Source of the DNA: Lutraria lutraria
Lineage: Eukaryota; Mollusca; Bivalvia; Venerida; Mactridae
Direction of reading: 5' to 3'
NCBI GenBank assembly: GCA_964023205.1
Contig: OZ026847.1
Coordinates: 5,764,819-5,828,818 of the forward strand
Length of the DNA stretch: 64,000 nt
Positions 48,555 through 61,200 of the stretch are shown here, piece after piece. Positions within the stretch are counted from its first letter, which is position 1; every line of letters begins with the position of its first letter. Made by a program: the position numbers and the translations under genes. The notes under the pieces are model-generated. The model was given only the letters and a program-made list of their open reading frames with translations. It searched no databases and had not been told where the DNA came from.

Positions 48555-48990
48555 TAACAGACAGAGTCGTGTGGTGACTTTTCCAGCTTAATGGTGAAAG
48601 ATCCCGGGCATATATGAACCTGGGACAGGGTGGAACCATCAACCTTGTGTACATGTATGTTAGCTGGACTGCTTCCTCAGTCACATAAGAAATTTGTCTG
48701 GCCTTGTATAAGATTTAAACTCTCAGAAAGGAGCCAGTCTTAGTAAATACTTGCAGGGCTTTTTTTCACAGGTAGGAGAAGGGGCCTTTTCCTTAAATTT
48801 GGGGGAAAATAATGCATAATTTTTGCAAAAGGGGAAGAAAAAACTTGATGTTAATTGAATTTTAGGGAAAAACTGCATGATTTTAAAGAATTTTCCTGAG
48901 GGGAAGATGCCTATGAACAGCCCCTGCTATAGAAGGAAAAACAGCCCTGACTTGTCAAAGTCAATAACCACTAGACCACTGAGGCACCTA
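48555..48990 (-). mobile_element. tRNA-headed SINE interrupted by a CAGGG element
   Basis: On the minus strand the head begins 'cagtggtctagtggttattg' near 48980, is broken at 48949-48754, and resumes with 'gagagtttaaatc' (B-box remnant), then the body with 'gaggaagcagtccagctaac'. Confidence 0.65.
48754..48949. mobile_element. CAGGG-family element with 5-bp TSD ACTTG, inside a SINE
   Basis: Ends 'cagggctttttttc' and 'ggaaaaacagccctg'. ACTTG at 48749-48753 is repeated at 48950-48954. G-rich interior blocks ('aggggaag'). 196 bp. Confidence 0.8.
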
Positions 48991-49219
48991 CTTAGTACTT
49001 AAGTGCACATGCTATAGTCATATAAAGATAGACTTAAAGTACCCAGTATTATAAAAGAAGTAAACATTGTACTAATCAGTGCCATACGAACTGGAGCCAT
49101 GGTCTAGGGTGGGGGACGGGGACTTAGCCTCAGCTAATATAATTTCGAATGTAAGGGTTATTAAAAGGGGCTATAACTAATTCTATTCCCCTATTATCAG
49201 ACAAAATCTAAAATTAGCA

Positions 49220-49236
49220 CCCCCCCCCCCCCCCCC
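49220..49236 (+). repeat. 17-C homopolymer
   Basis: Uninterrupted C run following 'aaattagca'. Confidence 0.9.
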
Positions 49237-50332
49237 AATCAGAAATTACTTCCTAGGATCCTGCTAATACTGTAATAGACCAAACATTTAACAGTAACCT
49301 AGCAAAATGTGAAATATAAACTTAACAGGCAATAATTTTGTTTTTGGTCAATTTCAGTCGAATATTACACAGAAGCACTTTTTTTAGATGACTAATATCC
49401 ACATTGTGCAATAATAAATTAACTGACTCAACGTAAACCTGAAGTGTAAAATATTGTATGATAAAATCAAGAATATGAAGCACATTCAAACATCAAGAGA
49501 TAAAACATGAAGATTCTTACTTTGATAAATAATTTCCTGAAGATTCCTAACACTATTCACTGTAAATAAATATTCCCTATCATTTCAATATCATACATTC
49601 ACAGTAACCATGAGTAACATGTACCATCAGTGATTATTTATTGCAACAGCCCTTGCCTTTTTAATTAGGTATTTTTAACATGGTACCCTTTAAATATTTA
49701 GGAAAATAAGCACAACTCTTGAAATTCCATATATAATAAACATTCTACGTAATCCTCAATCACTACTGTTTCAAAACATTCATAGGTCGTTACTTGTAAA
49801 TGGATTTTTATGTATATATACTACTAATTTACTAGTATGTGATCAGCCCCCAGCTATATTTGAATAAAGCTTTCGGTGAGGTTACATGTTTATCTATGTT
49901 TTGCAAGTCAAATTGAACACCAAACCATATCACTATATTGATATAATACAAAATTTTGACATGAACATAAAATTAAAATATTGATCATTCCAATAACCTT
50001 TTTCAATAGCTATTCTCATATTATAAAACTGACAAAATTCTAAAACTAACCAATAAACAAGAGAGAAATATATTCCAGCATCAACGTTAAACGATGAATG
50101 ATAATATTGTAGGAGGAAACACACTTATACCCTGGTACTCACATACCTGAGTTTACACATCACCAATAATATCAGTCAACAACAATCCTGAAAACAACAA
50201 TAACTCTTATCCCTCTAAATAACTGACTTATCAAAAGAAATCTTCAATTTACAGTCATGTTGACTTACATAAATATAAATTCAGAGTTATTTTCTATAAT
50301 AAAAGCCTAAGGACTGATTCAATGCTACATAC

Positions 50333-50460
50333 CAGGAATGACATCAAAATCCGGCAGGTTAACCTTCAACTGCGCAGCAAACAATAAACCACCTAATCCA
50401 AAAAGTGCCGAATCTTTCCTGGCTTTAAACGGATTATCAAATATACTTAATCCCTTAAGC
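50333..50460 (-). other. Candidate internal coding exon, unidentified gene
   Basis: The minus strand has a branch-like 'ttgacttcttaatc', an acceptor 'tgtgtag' (or 'ccttgtag' seven bases earlier), a frame open throughout (LKGLSIFDNPFKARKDSALF, then GLGGLLFAAQLKVNLPDFDVIP), and donor CCTG|GTATGT. Base composition is more balanced than in the flanks, as in the known exons. The reading phase does not join directly to 43794-43893, so another exon would lie between if they are one gene. I do not recognise the peptide. Confidence 0.4.
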
Positions 50461-52224
50461 CTACACACTACAAGGACTGATTAAGAAGTCAACAATCTAA
50501 GATTGACCTACCACCATCAGTGTTACATTTAACGACAAATATAGACAACAAATTATCAGAACTATACAGCTAACCCTTATAACTATGACCATGTCTCGAG
50601 GTTATAAAACTTGAGATCTGTCTCCAAGCTCAAATCTCATATCATTTCTTTTTTTTAATGTTAAGTAAATAACGACCAGAGAAAAATGATTATCACTGAC
50701 ACATTAGTCTTATGGCAAAACTTAACTGAATATGTATTCAAACTTCAGTCAGCTCTTTCTTTTCAATCCTAAAACTTTCAGAACGGAACAGTGACTTGAT
50801 CTGTGAGACTGTTCTCAACTGTCATATCCTTAATTGTGGCCAGTTTTGGAACCAAAATATGCCAGTCTAAACAATAAGGGCCCTCAGTACCATTACAAAC
50901 AGTCCAATGCTAAGTATGGGGTCAATGTTTTAATTATTAAAGAGAGGTCAACAAGTGAATTTCCCAGTACAATGTATATAACAAGAAGGATTTATTCTTC
51001 TCCCTGCAACTAAAATGATGAACAAACCATCAAAGAAAATGATAAGGCACAGACAATGAGCTTAATTCATAAATTTATTTAGTCAAAGATATCAATGAAT
51101 TTTAACCAAAGATATATCATTGTTCATATGGTGCTAATTATTCCCAGGTGACCTTCATTCAAATGATGACCTTTAGTCACAGTTGACCTTTACTTACAGG
51201 TCATCTTAAGTCACAGGTGACCTTTCCTTACAGATGACCTTTAGACACAGATGACCTCTACTTGTATAACAATAAAGAACATTATTTAAAGTTTCACTGT
51301 ATCATCACCTGTATGTTTGTCATACCACATGCAGTGTAGGAGATAAATAACATGCCTTTTCTATCTAAATAATCAATATCTTAAATGCTAATTTATAGGA
51401 GAGTCAAAGATGGCTGACATTGTAAAATGAAGAATGCAGCAAGATAACTTTAATTCTCCCATTGAAGTTTGAACATAATAAACATGTACAATATAGAAAT
51501 TAAACATCTGACGCTTTAGATATAAGACATGACATTGTAAGCAAATCAAACAGGTTTTATACACACACTTGGCTGCATATAGAATTTTAAGGACAAGCCT
51601 CTCATGTTTATTTTGCCATGCCAGTAAATGAATCAATTTTGACAACAACAAAAAATTAATTCTTAAAAGCCTGTTGAATTTTTAAGTTAAATTTCCATTT
51701 CCCATTTTTATGCAATTTTCGATCAAGCAGCTCGAGTGACATATCAAGTCTTAAGAGGTGGAAATGATTTTAAATAAATACATGTACTTACTAAAATAAT
51801 CCTAATTAATGTATCAAGCTACAATTAAAACACATTAAAAATTTGATAAAATGCTCGGGACCTCAGTACCTTTGTATGAAAGATAATTCAAAACATCCTC
51901 CAACAATTCATAGCAGAATTTAATAATATCATAAAAATAGTTTTGACCAAAACAAATAATATTTTGATATAAAATTATGAAGTCAAGTTAAGGTTAAATA
52001 TATTATCACATAAAATAGATATAAGTTCATCATTTAACAGTCTTTCAAAGCAGAAGAAAAGACTTATATGGCTAGGTATTTTAATTTCTACCATCCCTTT
52101 GTAAATATTTGAGTAACAACTTTATACATAGATTTCCAGCACTATGTCAACATAACACACTAAATTGTACTGTCACCAATTTATGAAAAGTAACTTCACT
52201 ATTTTGATAAATATTTATATAGAC
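50461..52224. other. Non-coding stretch with a 'gacctttacttacag' mini-array
   Basis: Around 51145-51270 the block 'aggtgacctttrctyacag' occurs about six times in degenerate form, probably internal debris of the CAGTCAAACCTG MITE. No gene is seen in the rest. Confidence 0.45.
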
Positions 52225-52410
52225 CAGTCAAACCTGTGTTAGCAGCCATCTCTGAATAAGGGCCACCCTGTGAATAAAGGCCATTCTTTAAAAAAAACTA
52301 TCTTGAATATTTAGAGCAAAATGATCTCCCAATGAAGGCCATCTGTTAATAATGGACACATTTTGTCTTTGACAAGGGTGTCAACTGTCCTTTGTTCACA
52401 GGTTTGACTG
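52225..52410 (-). mobile_element. CAGTCAAACCTG MITE, copy 5 (inverted)
   Basis: 'cagtcaaacctgtgttagca' to 'tgttcacaggtttgactg', then TA. The interior order is the reverse of the other copies. Confidence 0.75.
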
Positions 52411-53806
52411 TATATTGAATGACACATTCTTATTGGCTTGTTATGTTCTTTAAAGAACTGTGAACAGTCACACATAGCAGTGTTTTTGCATTCGAACTAT
52501 TATTTTTTCGAAAAAAAAGCATTTAAAATTAAATTCCAGTGATTTTTTCCGTCTTTGTGTGTACCCATAAAAGGAACCCAATTCAAAAAAAATAATCCAT
52601 TTTCTCATTTCAAAGGAAAAAAATACCCAATCTGGCGCAGAATTTTCTTTTTTCATAAAAAAAACGGTAATTTTTAATTAAATTCATTGCAACATGCTGA
52701 AATAAAAACGAAAGAGGAGCGGTTGATAATAAAATTCCCCATTTATAAAAGATCCCATTTTGGGTCAAAACGCTGCAAATATTTCCCAATTTGTGTGGTA
52801 CCAGTACCTTTCCCAATCAGGCAAAAAGAATTGCTGAATTCAAGGGTATATTATTATATTACAAAATTCAAACAAGATTTATAGTCTTATAAGCCCTATA
52901 ATTTTATGACAATCTAAACTTCAGAAATTAAACCCTGGTACATAAAATATATAATTTATGTTAAATTAATAGATAGACATTTACCGGTAGTATAATTTCT
53001 TATTCTGTAGACTGACCAGACCCTCCATTGGATTACAAGATGTAGTACACAGGTCAAAGTTTTGAGAATAATTACCATCTCCTTGCCTTTATAATGACTT
53101 CTGTTTACATCATGTATGACCGTTTATGTTTTTTTCCCATGTTCACAGTTCTTACAGTACTTTGATTATCTGGCCAATAGGAATCAATTCAATTTCAGAT
53201 TGGGAGGGGGCTATTTTAGAGGGGGGGATATTGCCCTTTTTAAATTACCATTACAGCCAAAATTCTTGGGGGGGGCTTTGGAGGGGAAAGCAAGGGCTTA
53301 GCCCCCCTTCCATAAGAATTTCGTATCATGACGGGCAGTGTCCAACAAATCTAATGCACGGAGCCTGCGGGCTACCAGAAATTTCCACCGGACTACCAAA
53401 AAATAGTGACGTAAGCCTGTCGGGCCCTAATCATGTTGTGAACAGATCTGAGCTGAGTGCACATTCACCAACATTCAAAAAATTATCAGAGCACAATAGA
53501 TAGACAATCAATAAAAAACCTGCTCCCAGATTTAGCATCATGATATTGTGAATGTTCCTATAAACTGATAATACTGGCAGGAGTATATACTTCCCACACT
53601 ACATATAAATGTAATAAAACAATAATTGAATCCCAAAGATATAAACCATTGTTTTACATCTTGTAGAATTTATAACAATATACATTATACATAGCTGCCA
53701 AGATAATAATTCTACTCTATAATAAATACTTGCCAAACCATCATGTCAGAAACTCACCAGATTCCCTCGGTGAGTCTGAGTGCAATAAGTTTATCAACCA
53801 TTATTA

Positions 53807-53982
53807 GAAACTGAAGATAAATCAGCTTTCCAAACCCGTCATTCCCTCAATTTGATGTGGACCAAAATACAACCTTTTTCTATATCTGCCATGCAGTAAT
53901 TGTAAAATAGGTCCTGTTCTTTGTTACACTGCAAGTCAATATGCAAATTCATTTTCCATGAGTTCTTTCAGTACTTTGATTT
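53807..53982 (+). repeat. Repeat X, copy 6
   Basis: Diverged copy: 'aactgaagataaatcagctt' to 'ttctttcagtactttgattt'. Confidence 0.55.
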
Positions 53983-55344
53983 ATAAGGCATTTGATCAGT
54001 CCAGTTAATAGTCATGCATATCTATTTCTGAGTAGAACAGATCATAACAGCATCCTATAATTTGTGAAGTCAATGAACTGATAAGCCAAGCCAAGTAATT
54101 TAACTAAACAGAAAGGTCTAATATGAACACAATAACGAACAATAACATGTCTAAAATACTGTTTAAAAAGGCTGTTTATATGTCGAGGTCTATTAATTTG
54201 ATACCCCCACACCCCAATTGCCTTCATTTAAAAATACAAGGAAATTATAAACGTTTAATATCTTTAGAAGAACATGTCCTCAATTTCAAATTTTCCCAAT
54301 TTAATGCACCAGTGGCACTACATTTACAATTTTTAAAAAAAAATATGATTTTGTGTTAACCAATTTTTTTAACACTCTAGAGACAATTTGAAATATTATG
54401 AAGCAGGCTTTTTATTATATCTATTGATTTCCCTTTTTAATTTTCATTGCGCTATATGACCATTTATAGTCGATGCGCCATAAAACAACACTAAACAAAC
54501 ATGAAGCATACATATAGTGAGTTGCCTCAATTTTTCACTTTTCTCAAAAGGGGAATAATTAAGTGAAGGGTTGTTGATTAGAGAATATAATTAATGACAG
54601 TCAAAATAGTTCCATTGATCTTATTGCTAATTTTGCCACCATCAAAATTATGCATTAAACATGTCCCAGACTTCAAACATCTTAGTTATTTCAAAGATTG
54701 ATATTTTCTTCTTTCGTATAGAAGATTGACCTAGAACATGACATAACATTTCCTGAAAGTTTGAAAGTCATGCTATTCTCTGAATAATTCATATTTGTGC
54801 CAAGTTTTATCTGTATCCCACAATGCATATCAATGGTAAACAGAACATGTTTGTAATTGTTTTACAATACAATGGTTTTATAACTAGCCAAACTTCCCAC
54901 AATCCCAAGACTTGAGTCTGATTTCGCAAACATTTGGCAACTATTATACTATGTTATCACAACAATGTGAAAAAAATGCTACATAATTATAGCAGGCTAT
55001 CACTGAGACAGCATTGTGTATCTGTCACAGGTACAACCAGACAGGAACCGGCAGACATTAAGAACTCCCTACAGCTGGTTCCTTCATGACTTTTTTCTAC
55101 ACTGACACTGGATACAGTAAGCCTTTAATGGCTGGTTCCATTATTACTAATCTGTACATGGAGTGTCATCTTGTATTTATCATGGACAGATGGAGACTGG
55201 AGCCAGCAGAATGGAGGAAATCCAACATTTGGTTCCCTGGAAAACATCATGGATGCTAGATGACAAAACAGTGTAGTAAGGTCTTGATACAAAGATTCTG
55301 TAGGTTTCATCCAATAAGAAAATAGACAGGCAACCAAAGAAGTA
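53983..55344. other. No gene or element recognised
   Basis: AT-rich, with one moderately GC-balanced stretch near 55000-55340 that has an open minus-strand frame but no splice support or recognised motif. Confidence 0.4.
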
Positions 55345-55540
55345 CAGTCAAATTGTAAACAAAGCTAGGCCACACTTGTGAAAGACAATATGTGGTCTTG
55401 ATATGTGGCCCTTTATATAATAAGGAGATACATTTGTAATTATTTTCCAAATAATCAACGCAAGTTTTTAGAAGAATGACCTTAATTCAAAGGGTGGCCT
55501 TTGTTTGGAAGTGGCCACTGCTAACACAAACTTGTCTGTG
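55345..55540 (+). mobile_element. CAGTCAAACCTG MITE, copy 6, decayed
   Basis: 'cagtcaaattgtaaacaaag' at the left and 'gctaacacaaacttgtctg' at the right, with 'atgtggtcttgatatgtggc' inside. The right end is eroded. Confidence 0.55.
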
Positions 55541-56931
55541 GAAAAGTACAGTGAACTAACAGTTTACCATAGCATTTACATCTAACAACAGGTGAACTTT
55601 ACAAACATCAAAATATGGCACATTTTGTTTAATGCTTATTGTAGGCACATTCTCATTAGGAATCGGCCGCCGACCCAAAAGGTCGGTTCAAACGACTAAT
55701 AAAAAAAAAATTCTGCCAATTTTTCGACCTTAAACCGCCGAATTGTATATGAGCCGCAAAAAACTTAAAATCTGCCACGAGTTAAACGTACATTCATTAA
55801 GGTACCTGCAAGGGTCTCACGGTGCTGAAGAAATGATGTCTGCTAAAAAGAGGTAAATTTAATATTATTTCCAGAGTATTTCTAAACCTTGTAAGTGAAA
55901 CGAATTAAAAAATATGTTGATTTTTGTTCCTGTTGTGTTATTCACAATTGGATAGTAAAACACACACCCTCTCAAACCATTGTCCGTGTTTATGACCCCG
56001 CGACGAGGTGTGATAAATCAATCAATAAATTACCGAGTCGATTATTTGCTAATTAACAAACATTTATACTTAACACATTTTATTATAATGTATACCATTA
56101 AAAAGATAATTCATTTCTGCACAATTACATATAAGTTTTATTGAAATATTCCCATAAATTATACGGAAATAACTTAGTTAAACACGAACACCCTATCGTT
56201 TTATATAGATTTTTATCGATTTTATGGTATTGACTATTTGATTATCAGATATCTGGGGTTGCTATTCAATTCCCATTTATTTTTACATCATGTGACAATA
56301 TTATAGATAGACACATAAGTAATTTCAAAGTCAAAGTTTTCCAGATAATGCTGGTGAATGTTTACAGCTGACATTAGGTTCTAACTATAGTACAGGGAAA
56401 AAACAAACAGGAAGTTTTTGATAGTCATCAAACTGAATCAAGATGACAATGAAGGCATTCTTCATAGAATAGAAACAATGAGTCCCATAATGTATCTATT
56501 TGTAGGTATATGGTTAACATCTGTTTGTCTCTCACAGTCTGACTGAAACATCTCATCCATTGTTTTACATGACCTTGTTAATGTTGAAATCAATTAATAC
56601 TTCACATCTGTTCATTTCACTTTCAGGACGAGCATGATCAATACTGGTACTAAGTTTCGAAAGGACCTCAAATCAAGTTAGTACAGTATGTACCCCTGTT
56701 CTTCAAGCATCAACAAAATATTGCACCAGTCCTGTTCATATTGGTCCAATTAAGTTAAAAGTCAAATTTAAGGTAGGTGGGCCATCATTAAAAACACTTT
56801 TACAAATGGTTTGCATAACCCTAACAGTGCTGAGAGGGAAGGAAGGTCCGCATTCTTTGTTTATATTGTCTGCTTGTTTCAAAAACAAAAATCTGGAATA
56901 AGGCTTTGACACTAACTGACTAAGAATGCGG
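55541..56931. other. Unassigned stretch with two CpG patches
   Basis: CpG clusters occur at about 55670-55760 ('aatcggccgccgaccc') and 55990-56050 ('ccccgcgacgaggtg'). They may mark a promoter or a young repeat. No gene is seen. Confidence 0.3.
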
Positions 56932-57184
56932 TAGTACACTATAAGGATAAGTTCTAGGGCACATAACTCTGGAATGAGTGGATCACTGGGCATGAAAATT
57001 GTGTTTTTCAAATCTACTTTTCATATTGATGATATATTCCAAGTTTCAATTCAATCCCTTGAAAAATGTGTAAAGTAGTTTGCTCCACTAACTTGTGAAA
57101 TAGTATGCGGACCGACAGCCCAACAAACGGCCAACAGAGTGACTCCAATATACCCCCTCTCAATCTTTGTTTGCGGGGTATAAA
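56932..57184 (+). repeat. 'ggccaacagagtgactccaa...gcggggtata' repeat
   Basis: It ends 'caatataccccctctcaatc' then 'tttgtttgcggggtata'. I recognise the end as a frequent bivalve repeat. Only one copy lies in the window. Confidence 0.45.
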
Positions 57185-57646
57185 AACATCGGTATATAAC
57201 TGCTGAATCTTTAATTGGGTCCATTTATAATGTTACAGATGTGAAACTGAAAATCCATAATTCTTTTGGGAAGGCCTTACAGTAATAAAGATGCAAGTGA
57301 TATATAATTCCATCCATACTAAGTTATACATCCAGTGAAGACACATTCCAAGACTTTTTCATGTAGACTGATAAATTTGTTCAATCTGTTTTGAGTCCAA
57401 TCTTATGTCAATCTCTACTTTCACATGTAACGGACATGACCACCAGTACAAGAGATCTAAAAAGTCACTGACTGAATATAACAGATCAAGAGAAAATTCT
57501 AAAACTCACATTCATCATTTACAAAGACAATATTCTATCTTTAACTGCCTCACATCAATTGAAAACAATAAACCAGAATGTTCAATAGTATTATAATTTA
57601 TTGATACCATGTCTTGAACAAGTATTGACAATACAGAGGTACTGCC

Positions 57647-57718
57647 ACACTCAATATGAATATTTAATGTTATATTTCAAACACTCAATATGAATATTTA
57701 ATGTTATTTTCAAACACT
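57647..57718 (+). repeat. 34-bp tandem duplication
   Basis: 'acactcaatatgaatattta' followed by 'atgttat(at)ttcaa' occurs twice in direct tandem, differing by two bases. Confidence 0.7.
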
Positions 57719-59161
57719 AATGTATCACAGTCCAATAATTTAATGGATGTAACTGAACCAGAGCAAAACATTGGAAATTGGCAAACATAGCATTGAAAAT
57801 ATAGACTGAACATCCCTTTGAATGAAATTCATGACATTTTTTTCTTGAACTATTCATGCATACTTCATGAACAACATTGTATAAATAAATTATAAATAGT
57901 ATAAGTAACTATTTCACATGGGACTAAGTACCTAGTATGTGATAATATAATAACATATTCATATCAGGTGCATTTAACTGAGTGAGCAATTAGCAATAAA
58001 TCTTAGATTGTTGAAAAGAATATTACAGACAATCATCATCTGTTTCTACTGATTCTCTGGTGTGAAGAAAAGTAATGCTATCCTAGTGGAGACCTCCATA
58101 CTTATATACAAATACACAGAAAATATTATTTTTTGTTTTGAACTCTTATAATGTTGCTATCTGACTGATAGTAATAATATAGCTACATGTATTGTTCCAA
58201 ACTCACAGAATAACAAAATTTCACACAAGAACATTTCAGTTGTTACTTTGTATACATGTGTGTACACAATGTTGTACATTTAATATAATTCATGACTTAC
58301 ATCTAAGTTTAATTTCATACAGAAAATCAGGTCCAACTCTAAGCAACAAGATAAAAAATCCATTTTTTTATATAAAATAACAAAGCAAAATACAACACAC
58401 AATGTCAAGGTAACACCATTGTAAAACTTCAAGGAAAGAAAATCTATTATGAAAATCAATAACAAGTGTCTGTGATGCAGTACAATGTTGAAATGAGGAA
58501 CATATAAAACCACGAACATGCAGAAAAGTTCACAGATGATAAATGAAGTTTAAGATTGCTCAAGTACATGTAATTACCAGACGCTGAACAAATGTAAACT
58601 TTAATGATTTAATCCACATCCATTTTTCTGTTTTTTGTCTCAAAATAACACCAAAAGCAACACTTAAAACATGTATATACATGTAACAGACATGCTTCCA
58701 GATAGAATTACCACATAGCTGAAATCAAGCATTGAAAAGTGAACAAAATTGATACCTTATGTGTAACGATATTGATACATTCCAAGATTTCTCACAGCCA
58801 TCCAAGCTTATTGATTTCTCAGGAGCACAGTCACAGCATTATTGTAAATAGCTGACACATCCCTACATACATTACATGATGCTGTGTATTGGAAATTTGA
58901 GGGTTGATCAGAAAGTTACGAGTCAAACTAGTCAGATACAATGTATAGGGTGATCCCTATATAACTTAATATAACTTGATTAGCAAGAAATTTGATAAGT
59001 GTTTTTAAACTTTAATCCATTTATGATGCGGTTTAAATCAGAAAGTTATGAGGCTATTTCAGGAATTATGAAATAGCATTTTTTACTGAAGGTTGACAAG
59101 AAAGTAATAATTCATTTAATGCTGAAAGGAATCAAATGCATGCAGCTGTTGATTAGTAAGA
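57719..59161. other. No gene recognised
   Basis: AT-rich. A 'cttgaactattcatgcatac' block at about 57850 resembles one at about 46667, a weak dispersed repeat. Confidence 0.4.
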
Positions 59162-59513
59162 CAGGGCCATACATGTAGCTGCACTTCTGGGGAAGGGGCC
59201 CGGGGCCCTCAGATAGGGGAATTTTGCGTCATTTTGAGGAGGAAGGGGAATTTCAGGGGATTTTTTCAACTGCCTTATAAACTTGCAATAAACATTTTAA
59301 GCTTAAAATAGCTGTATTTAGATATATTACATACATTAATATACAATTAATCAAAGGTTAATAAATTAATATCAGCCATTTAAGCAACAATTAACAAAAA
59401 AAAAATCTTTTTTTAAGGGGAATTTTTATCAAAAATAGGGGAAAAAAGTATATTATTTTAGGAGGGGAATTGGGCCGAATTTCTGCCCCAAAAAATGTCA
59501 AATGAGGGCCCTG
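59162..59513. mobile_element. CAGGG-family element with 5-bp TSD TAAGA
   Basis: Ends 'cagggccatac' and 'gagggccctg'. TAAGA at 59157-59161 is repeated exactly at 59514-59518. The interior has several 'aggggaat' blocks like those at 48754-48949. 352 bp. Confidence 0.8.
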
Positions 59514-59586
59514 TAAGATTTAATGAAACAGCAGTAGCTCCCTTTTTGCTGAGGGTTGGTTAGAAATTTATCTTTTACAACAGTTG

Positions 59587-59766
59587 TAGGGCTTGGGTGA
59601 GTATCCGAGTACTCGGGTAATCACAAGTCAAATTGAAAAAATGAGTACGAATAATCGTCATAGTCATACTGAGATTCATTGTTTGCGATCTGGTTTTTCA
59701 ACATTAAGAGTATTCTTTGTTCTTAAAAATCACTTTTCTCATACCCGAGTACTTGCCACAGTCCTA
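59587..59766. mobile_element. Element with CCGAGTACTCGGG ends
   Basis: 'agggcttgggtgagtatccg' plus 'agtactcggg' at the left; 'acccgagtacttgccacagt' at the right is its inverse with a few mismatches. No clean target duplication. Confidence 0.5.
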
Positions 59767-59984
59767 GAATATATATTGTCTCATCATAGACTACTTTGTT
59801 TGCTAAGAGGTCCAACCAGTTCTTTAAATATTGGGTCCAGAAAATGAAGCTGGTACCAAGAACAATTACTAAAAAAAACCAATAAATTGAGCTGTCTTCA
59901 GGACTGCTATGTTGAAGTTGATACATGTAACAAAAGATTTGTGATTCAATTTCGTTTTGAACCTGTGTCATGAGGTCTGCTGAT

Positions 59985-61200
59985 ATCATTCAAGCTTTTC
60001 CTGTGATTTGACCTTGTGACCTAGTGTCTGGCCCTAGATGGCCCATGTTCGATTTTGTCCTTCATATCAATACAGGGATTTTTTGGGGGCGATTTTATAG
60101 CCGAAATTCGGTCATATTCCCAATGGAAAATAGTATCTTTTTTTCCCAATTCACAGACAAAAATTCCTGATAATTTTTTTTTTTTTTTTTTATTAATTCT
60201 ATAAGTTCATTAACATCACTATTGGTAGTAAATACCTTATTCTGCTACTGTTCTATGGGAGAATAAGTAGAATAAGTTGTACATTGCAAAAATTGTTGAT
60301 TTTTCCCAATTTTGATTAAAACACCGCGAAAATTCCCAATCCCAAGGGTATGGGTCATATTCCCAAAATACCGAGAAAAAAACCTGCAATAAGACAAACA
60401 TTCAGACAAAGTTTGGTGAAGATCCAATCAAAACTCTGACATCTACAATGTTAACAAAGTTTTCCCAAGATTTGACCTAGTGACCTTGACCTCAGATTAC
60501 CCATGTTCAATCTTGTCCTTCATATCAATAAGAGTTATTAAGACAAACATTCAGACAAAGTTTGGTGAAGATCCAATCAAAAGCATTATATCTACAGTTT
60601 ACAAGGTTTTCTTAAGATTTGACCTGGTGACCTAGTTTTTTACCCTAGATGACCCATGTTCAATTTGTCTTACATATCACAAAGACCAATCAAAATTTGA
60701 CATATGCAGTTTCAATAAGGTTTTCCTAAGAATACTGTAACAGTAAGATTTGACATGCCTACTGCCTAGTGACCTAGTTGTGAACTAAAGGTGACCCATA
60801 TTCAAATTGTCCTTAATGTCATAAAGACAAACTATTTGACATGGTTTGGTGAAGATCCAATTAAAACTGTGACATCTAGAAAGTTACATTTTGTAGCAAG
60901 GGTTTTACCTATAAGAATAGTAAGATATGACCTGGTGACCTAGTTTTGACCATACAAACTGTACCGAACCCATGTTCGAACTTGTCCAATATATTATAAA
61001 GACAAACATTCTGACTAGGTTTTAATGAAGATCCAATCAAAAAATTGATTTCTAGAGTGTGCATTAGTTAATTTGCCCTGGTGACCTAGTTTTTGACTCC
61101 AAGTGACCCATTATCGAACTCGTCCGAGATTTTGTCGATATAAACATTCTGACTCAGTTTGAGAAAATTGAACTAAAAATATGGCCTCTAGTGTGTTCAC
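59985..61200 (+). repeat. Tandem array of about 140-bp units
   Basis: About seven diverged units repeat 'aagacaaacattcagacaaa', 'tttggtgaagatccaatcaa', 'atttgacctagtgacct', 'gatgacccatgttcaa' and 'ttgtccttcatatca'. I recognise this as a widespread bivalve tandem repeat. One unit is split by the element at 60073-60386. Confidence 0.8.
60073..60386. mobile_element. CAGGG-family element with 5-bp TSD CAATA inside a tandem unit
   Basis: Ends 'cagggattttttgg' and 'gagaaaaaaacctg'. CAATA at 60068-60072 is repeated at 60387-60391. Removing the element and one CAATA restores 'catatcaataagacaaacat', close to the unit joints elsewhere in the array. 314 bp; an inverted partial copy is at 2703-2885. Confidence 0.85.

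Noticed and set aside
53126..53503. 125-codon plus-strand open frame
   Set aside because: Composed of G-rich low-complexity and repeat-like sequence; no motif, no splice support.
55125..55337. 70-codon minus-strand open frame with balanced composition
   Set aside because: No recognised domain and no convincing splice sites; chance is likely, though it is the best of the short frames.
59985..61200. Possible coding gene in the tandem array
   Set aside because: Units carry stops in all frames and differ by indels not in multiples of three.
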